A stretch of 64,000 bases of DNA from Plectrocnemia conspersa (Eukaryota > Arthropoda > Insecta > Trichoptera > Polycentropodidae), in the NCBI GenBank assembly GCA_009617715.1, contig VTFK01000066.1, forward strand, positions 62,001-126,000. The letters run 5' to 3'. Both the position numbers and the translations under genes were made by a program. Position 1 is the stretch's first letter. Every line of letters begins with the position of its first letter. Below are positions 58,527-64,000 of this stretch, piece by piece. The notes beneath the pieces were generated by a model. It was given only the letters and a program-made list of their open reading frames with translations. It had not been told where the DNA came from and made no database searches.

Positions 58527-60222
58527 AAAAAAATATTAATTTTAATAAATTAAGATTAGAATTACAAAAATGTGACTGGAATGTAGATAATATGGATGCT
58601 AATATGATATGGAGCAAAATTTATAAGTATATAGTAGATTGTAAAACAAAAAGTCAATATAATTTTAAAAAGGAATATCGTTACAACCCAAAACCGTGGT
58701 TTAATGATGATGTTAAAAATGCTATAAAGAAAAGAGATGAGTCATACAAAATTTTTCAAATAATAAATACAGAACAAATAGAATATAAAGTCTTTAATGA
58801 AAAATGGAAAACATACACACAATGTAGAAATATGGCAGTCAAAGTATTAAGAATGGCTAAAAAGAAATGGTATGAAAAATTAATAGATGAAATACAAAAT
58901 GATCCAAATAAGAAGTGGAAATCAATAAAACAATTAATTAATCCAACTCAGAAAAACGACATAATAAAAATGGAAATTATTGGAAATATATATCAAGATC
59001 CTTATATAATGGCAGAAAAAATGAATACATATTACATTGAGAGCATAGAAGAAATTGTGAATTCAATACCTAGGCTTAGTAATTTAGTACAATATAATAA
59101 TAAAGCAATAATTGTAAAATTTAGTAAATTTAAATCAGTATCATTAGATGAAATTCATAACATAATATGTAAATTTAAAAAAGGAACTAGTACTGATGAA
59201 CTAAATATAAATATAATTAAAGAAACTTGGGAAATAATAGGAACTAAATTAAATTATTTAATAAATAAAGCACTCTCCTTGGGAGAAATGCCTGAAAATT
59301 TAAAGATTGCTACTATTGTATCTATACCTAAAATAAAAAATAGTAAAAAAGTTGAAGAAATGAGACCAATCGACATGCTACCGTGTATAGAAAAAAATAA
59401 TAGAAGAAGTAGTAATCAAACAATTAAAGGAATTTATTACTTCGCAAAACATAATATGTGAACAACAATCGGGATTCAGAGAAAAACATTCCACTGAAAC
59501 TGCATTACAAGTAGTGATAAATGATTGGTTGTTGGCTAAGGATACAAACAAAATCATTGGAGCAGTTTTCTTGGATTTCAAGAGAGCCTTCGAAACAATA
59601 GACAGAAAAATAATGTTACAGAAATTGGAGAATATTGGTATAAGTGTTATAGTGTTAAGATGGTTTAATAATTATTTACATAAAAGAAAACAAAAAGTTA
59701 AAATAAATTATGTATATTCTGAAGAGAAATTAATGTCATATGGAGTACCACAAGAGTCTAAATTGGGACCATTGTTATTTGTATTGTATATTAATGATAT
59801 AGTTAATAACGTGAAAAAATGTAAAATTCATCAATTTGCGGATGACACATTAATGTATTGCATAAGTGATAATATTAAAGAAATTGTAAATAATTTAAAT
59901 AATGAATTAAGTATATTAGAAATATGGTTAAAGAATAATGTACTTAAATTAAATGAGAATAAAACTAAATGTATGTTTATTAATTATAAAAATGTTTTAG
60001 ATAATAATATCAAAATAGTAATAAATAACACTAGTATAGAAATAGTGGATAGTATAAAATATTTAGGAGTAATTGTTGATACAAAATTCAATTTTCAAGA
60101 ACATTGTAATTACATATTAAAAAAAATTAGTAGAAAAATAGGTTTATTATCTAGAATAAGAAATATATTAAGTATAAATACAAAAAAAATAATTTACAAT
60201 AGTATAATATTGCCCCATTTTA
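58527..60222 (+). mobile_element. 5-prime truncated CR1/L2-like LINE
   Basis: The body contains the pre-RT and RT regions of one LINE ORF (details under the two halves). No endonuclease precedes it and no 3-prime UTR follows. The left edge is an open AT-rich junction. The right edge is abrupt, at TTAA (60220-60223), where a piggyBac-type terminus begins. Fragments of the same family lie at 9700-10006 and 32965-33155. Confidence 0.85.
58592..59461 (+). pseudogene. LINE ORF, first part: pre-RT region and RT fingers
   Basis: 289 codons in one frame. Around residue 36 PWFNDDVKNAIKKRD is the usual pre-RT motif of CR1/L2-type LINEs. KKKWYEKLIDEI, LSLGEMPENLKIATIVSIPK and EEMRPIDMLPCIEK follow, the last being the NYRPISLLP motif of RT. 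After this the frame slips at an A run (59391-59397), where one base too many switches to the other frame. The remaining codons to the stop at 59461 are out-of-frame noise. The true frame is open upstream of the first ATG to about 58527. Confidence 0.85.
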
Positions 60223-60356
60223 ACCCTTTGCACTCGTATTTTTTTTTTGGTTGGAGTAGCGCCAGCTCGTATTTAATTTCAAGACTTTTTTTATATTCAA
60301 TTTTTGGAAGTAAAAATGAAATAAAACATGTTTTGATTAATTTTTTTACAAATTAA
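59514..60356 (+). pseudogene. LINE ORF, second part: RT palm and thumb
   Basis: The continuation frame is open from about 59398, with QQSGFREKHSTETA at 59463-59504 before the first ATG. It then reads GAVFLDFKRAFETID (first catalytic aspartate), GVPQESKLGPLLFVLYIND, HQFADDTLMY (catalytic FADD at 59835-59846) and KYLGVIVDTKFNFQEH with IGLLSRIRNIL. It should continue after ILPHF, but codons past 60222 belong to the inserted TTAA element. GVPQES replaces the usual GVPQGS. All catalytic residues visible, so the copy is young apart from the frameshift and truncations. Confidence 0.87.
60220..60245 (+). mobile_element. piggyBac-type terminus inserted in the LINE
   Basis: TTAACCCTTTGCACTCG is the typical TTAA target plus CCCTTTGCACTCG start. 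It cuts the LINE ORF exactly at its TTAA. No right end with GGGTTAA was found within the following 3.8 kb of the window. Confidence 0.6.
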
Positions 60357-60820
60357 AATTAATACAGCGAAAGATAGATAGTTTGTCAGTATTTTAGTTA
60401 AAAAAAAATTAATTAAATATTTAAAATATATTATAATTTAAATACTTTAATCGGAAAATAACTTTTTTTATTGTACTTTTTTAAATAATTTGTAAAACGT
60501 TAATCATGAAACTTAGAAAAGAATAATTTATTAAAATGTGTTCACAAAGAATTGTACTTACTATTCACAAAAAATAAATGACATAGTATTAGGTATACAT
60601 AGTATAGGAAGGTAAATGTAATGATGTTTTTAGATGATTTTTCGTCCATCGCAATCAAATGCGCGGTAAAACAAATAAATTAATTATTTAAAAAAACAGC
60701 TGAGTGATGAAGCGGCAGGCGTTTATAACCATTAAGAAATTTGTAAATAGCTAGATGTCATATGAATTCTGAATAATTAAAATATTGGACTGCTTGTATT
60801 TTTTTTGCACCTATCGTTTA
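60357..60820. other. AT-rich stretch, probably interior of the inserted element
   Basis: No ORF. It may belong to the element opened by the terminus at 60220. Confidence 0.35.
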
Positions 60821-60824
60821 TTAT

Positions 60825-60915
60825 CTTGCGCAATGCGCTTATTATCTTACGCATCGCGCTCGCTCTATAGCGTTTAGCGCTCATAACATCGATCAACAAT
60901 TTGCGTTCATACAAA
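60825..60915. repeat. cluster of GCGCTYRTWA-type short repeats
   Basis: TTGCGCAATGCGCTTATTAT, CGCATCGCGCTCGCTC, TAGCGCTCATAACATCG and TTGCGTTC resemble the cluster at 960-1116. Confidence 0.4.
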
Positions 60916-60919
60916 AAAA

Positions 60920-61400
60920 TAATGGTTACAATAAAATTTAATCAAGATTAAAATTACAAAGAGCACAAGTTTTTTACTTGTTGTTTTTTTTCTTAGTAAA
61001 ACCTTAGTTTTTAGTTTTTTTAATTGTTGTTTTTTCTTGGTAAATAGTTAATATATTCCCATTAACAAGTTTTAGACTTTTTAGAAAATCAGATTACAAT
61101 AAACGTATTATACAAAATAAAAAAATATACTGTTAGTTAAATAAAACATATATCAACATATAATAACGTTTAAAAACACATTTAATACGAAAAATTGTTA
61201 TGCACCTTACAATAAATAAAACACAAACAATATGCACATCAGCACATATGTTTTAAGCAAAAGGATACATTTTGACGATATAACCAATGATTTTTAAAAG
61301 CAAAATTTAACACTTTTGACGCTAAGTTGCCGATAATGAGATTCCAAATAAAGTAAAGCGAAGGTCCATATATAAAGGAGAATCTAGATTAGGAAATATG
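60920..61400. other. AT-rich gene-free stretch
   Basis: Nothing recognised. Confidence 0.4.
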
Positions 61401-62101
61401 ATTCTAGGACACTAACCGCCTGGAAATATACCCCTTGGACAATAACCCCCCGTCAAAACCCCCCTGGACATTGACCCCCCGTGCAAATAACCCCCTGACA
61501 ATTAACCCACCATGCAAATAATCCCCCTGACAATTAACCCCCGCCACGTATAAAGATAATACAGATATTACTTAACACGTCTCGTGACGCTCTATTATAC
61601 TTAATAAAACATATACTGACGCCATTACCAAAGTTTAGCTGTATTATACATACAAATGTATCTAGCCTAATAATATTTTTTAATTTTTTTTAATACTCTT
61701 TATAACAATTTTGCTCGCACCGGTCACCGGTACAAAATATACAATACGTATATTTTCTTCGTAAATGTGTTAGTTTTATTGTTATTTTAAAAATTCTGTA
61801 TTTTGCTGAATGAAATAAATTAGTATTGATACTGATTATTCGTATTAAACATTATTTTATTAAAATAATGACTATTTATTATAAATAATAACAACTTATA
61901 TAAAATACTTATTTCTATACGTGGCGGGGGTTAATCGTCAGGGGGGTTATTTACACGGGGGGGTTAATTTTCAGGGGGCTATTTGTCAGACGGTTATTTG
62001 CACAGGGGATTATTTGTACAGAGGGTTAATGTCCAGGGGAGTTTTGATGGGAGATATATCTATTCAGGGGGTATTTGTCCTGCGTTTACATGCACTTAGG
62101 A
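61401..62101. mobile_element. foldback with C-rich minisatellite arms
   Basis: The left arm (61401-61549) and the reverse complement of the right arm (61919-62101) match from ACTAACCGCCTGG/GTAAACGCAGG-type starts to an identical ATTAACCCCCGCCACGT at the inner edge. Each arm is built from about nine tandem units of roughly 16 bases, for example TGACAATTAACCCCC, GTGCAAATAACCCCC and CTGGACATTGACCCCCC. The right arm has about two more units than the left. The 369-base spacer is AT-rich and non-coding. G tracts on one strand of each arm could form quadruplexes. The 72-aa ORF reading through the right arm is an artefact. No superfamily assigned; no clear target duplication seen. Confidence 0.8.
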
Positions 62102-62173
62102 TAGGAATATTTAAAATACGAAAAAGAAGGCCAAATTAAATTAGATATTTTTTAATATATTCACTGTCTATGG

Positions 62174-62528
62174 CAGAGGTCAGAAAATTACTGCCAAATC
62201 CAGCCCTTTGCTTATTTTAATCCGGCCTGCAAGTAATTGTTAGATTTGACATATAAACAAATCAAAGTATGTGCTATAATAGAGCGGCCAACCGTCGAGT
62301 TAAGGAGCTAGCTAGGTATCACCATATAAAGTGCTCCTATTGCTTTGTATTTCACCGTGACGTTATGCACTTTAAATTTGACAGCATCTTCAGTGCCCAC
62401 GTAACGCCTTTTGCAATACATTTGAATATTTGAGAGAAATGATAAAGCTCATTTTAATTTTGCTTCCTGGCCCGCTGAGCTTAAAATATTTACAATCTAG
62501 TCCTTCACAAAAGGTTTGCTGACCCCTG
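62174..62528. mobile_element. 355-bp hAT MITE with perfect 8-bp target duplication
   Basis: Left end CAGAGGTCAGAAAATTACTG. Right end in reverse complement CAGGGGTCAGCAAACCTTTT. GTCTATGG lies directly outside both ends (62166-62173, 62529-62536). The right part carries TCCTTCACAAAAGGTTTGC and GGCCCGCTGAGCTTAAAATA, a layout common in Charlie-like hAT elements. No ORF. Confidence 0.93.
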
Positions 62529-62654
62529 GTCTATGGTGTTACACGAACAAAATAACCTCGTCTATATTCTTCAGTCATATGTTTTACAGAGAGACATTCA
62601 AAACGCGTCATATCGATTTTATAACTTTATATTTAGATTGTCTTGTATAACCGG

Positions 62655-62720
62655 AATGTCGTATTCCTTAAGGCGTTGAACTGATATCCTAGAGACTATC
62701 GGTTCAGGTCCCGCAGCAAA
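62655..62720 (+). repeat. tRNA-like (Ser/Leu type) SINE head
   Basis: TTAAGGCGTTGAACTGATATCC followed by ATCGGTTCAGGTCCCGC resembles the D-to-anticodon part and B-box of a class II tRNA, without a closed acceptor stem. Probably a SINE head. Confidence 0.45.
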
Positions 62721-62767
62721 CTAAACATTTTAATATTAAGAATGCGCTATTATTAAAAATTAAGCCC

Positions 62768-62850
62768 CTAACTGCTAAGCGACATCTATTGATTGTAAGC
62801 TGTAATTATAGTTAGCAATATATAATAGATATCACTAATTTACAAACTGT
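62768..62850 (+). repeat. stem-forming ACTGATTTACAGACT repeat, copy 3
   Basis: GACATCTATTGATTGTAAGC pairs loosely with AATAGATATC downstream, then ACTAATTTACAAACT. The layout is the same as at 32082-32175. Confidence 0.5.
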
Positions 62851-63032
62851 GTTTTAAATCTTATCCAATTAAACGTGTAAGTGTTGATTACGTTGTGCAT
62901 AAACGACTTTTAACAATAGTTTTTCAATGATGCATATTTGAGTCATCCACCTTTAGTGTTAAATATGGATAAATTTATATAAGTGTAATACAATCCTAAA
63001 ACTCACTGAAAAAAATATGTTTTACAATACTT

Positions 63033-63075
63033 TTAACCCTTTCACCGCGGATGACTTCTATAGGTGTCATCAAGA
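63033..63075 (+). mobile_element. piggyBac-type terminus with small hairpin
   Basis: TTAACCCTTTCACCGCGG followed by GATGAC facing GTCATC. Partner end not seen before the window ends. Confidence 0.45.
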
Positions 63076-63281
63076 AAATCGCCAGTACTCATTAGACATT
63101 TAAAGGTGCCGTAAGCATTTGAGCCTAATAAAATGGCTTTTTAGTATAATTTAAGGCTGTAAATCAATTATTTGAACCATAATATTTTTAAAAATATTGC
63201 ATGAATAGGTGCCCCCACATATTAACAAATTTCGAAATGGCGCTCAAAAATATCAGCTGTGGTGATAATATAAATGCAATC

Positions 63282-63332
63282 GGGGCCAGGCCCCACCCAA
63301 TTTTTTTGTACATAAAAAAAATAGGTGGGGCC
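63282..63332. repeat. GGCCCCACC hairpin
   Basis: GGCCCCACC (63289-63297) pairs perfectly with GGTGGGGCC (63324-63332). The stem is extended by T7/A8 around a short loop. It overlaps a second palindrome, GGGGCCAGGCCCC (63282-63294). Possibly an internal hairpin of the element opened at 63033. Confidence 0.8.
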
Positions 63333-63334
63333 GG

Positions 63335-64000
63335 TAAAGTTTTATTATATTTTGTGAAAATGATCAAATTTTATATTTAGACAAATATTCTACAAGTTTT
63401 TCGTATGTATTTGCCCATTTGAGGCAGAAATGATAAATATTACATTGTTTTTTTGTGGGGATCTGTTTTGGATTGGCAGGCGTTTTTACACCTAGAGCGA
63501 ACCAGCGTAGTTTGGCCTCGTGGCTTTATTTTTGAATTTTTAAGTTTTGAATTTATTAAAACAGTTCTTAAAAATATAAATAAATTGATCATAAAAAATT
63601 ATTACATTAAAAGATTATCCTAAAACTTGAAACTTTAAATACTTGTACCAGATTTAAAATTGGTAAAAATAGTCTTAGCATAAACGCATACTATTACTGT
63701 CACAGTAATATCGAATTCATCGTCACGTCCTTAAAAATTCAATATTATATCGTCATTCGTAATTATATGGATAATTTTTAAAAGAAAATCAATATATGTA
63801 TTTATAAATAATTAAAACACAGATTACTAATTATGTTTTACATAATTTAGCTATTTACTAGCTCGAAAATACATTAAATGTGTCGCGACTTATATTATCG
63901 TTTGAGTTGAGTACCTAGGTTGATAGTTGTCAATCGCTCATTTTATTAGTGCGAGCGAGTAAGCGAGCTCTGCTAGCATAACGGCATCTCGCTTTTTTTT
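63335..64000. other. AT-rich gene-free end of window
   Basis: No gene recognised. A third GTGCGAGCGAG word lies near 63950 and is followed by AAGCGAGCTC. Confidence 0.4.

Noticed and set aside
61921..62139. 72-aa glycine-rich ORF
   Set aside because: It reads through the minisatellite arm of the foldback. The repeated residues reflect the DNA repeat, not a protein.
1..64000. CRISPR array or bacterial operon
   Set aside because: No regularly spaced identical repeats with unique spacers and no ribosome-binding-site-led gene series; the sequence is eukaryotic.

Overview
This 64-kb window looks like non-coding nuclear DNA from an arthropod, most likely an insect. It is strongly AT-rich and has no long open reading frames of host type. 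It carries a eukaryotic tRNA gene with internal pol III promoter boxes, and many fossils of transposon classes common in insects: Jockey-like and CR1/L2-like LINEs, mariner, hAT, piggyBac-type TTAA termini and tRNA-derived SINEs. The order is not certain. The mix of piggyBac-type ends, Jockey remnants and low GC would fit a moth or butterfly, but nothing here proves it.

Layout. 1-10 kb: AT-rich DNA with GC-richer islands, a long inverted-repeat element (8445-8786) and a LINE fragment (9700-10006). 10.9-12.3 kb: a 1348-bp hAT element with a perfect 8-bp target duplication that still encodes the C-terminal half of a Buster/ZBED5-like transposase. 13-19 kb: foldback elements (13171-13340, 18814-18965), a mariner-type MITE (13376-13557), a mariner pseudogene (17866-18168) and several islands. 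19.6 kb: a tRNA-Asn(GTT) gene. 21.1-21.4 kb: a candidate minus-strand first exon with an initiator and a splice donor. 22-32 kb: SINE copies, a mariner fragment, an RT fragment and a degraded Jockey element (29680-30945). 32-44 kb: two more SINE copies, LINE fragments, Jockey 3-prime and RT fragments, a TTAA-bounded terminus and islands. 44-46 kb: a possible piggyBac-like element (44286-46321) whose interior holds a LINE endonuclease fragment split by a 265-bp hAT MITE. 54.8-56.3 kb: an 81-bp AT microsatellite, a hAT transposase pseudogene and a Jockey fragment. 58.5-60.2 kb: the best-preserved LINE, carrying one frameshift and cut by a piggyBac-type terminus. 61.4-62.5 kb: a foldback with C-rich minisatellite arms, followed by another hAT MITE with a perfect target duplication.

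About twenty GC-richer islands of 200-700 bp stand out from the AT-rich background. They have short ORFs in several frames on both strands but no recognisable protein. The simplest reading is conserved non-coding or regulatory DNA in the intergenic space or introns of a large gene, possibly the one whose first exon may lie at 21.4 kb. I found no intact host protein-coding gene. The most unusual structure is the C-rich foldback at 61.4-62.1 kb.
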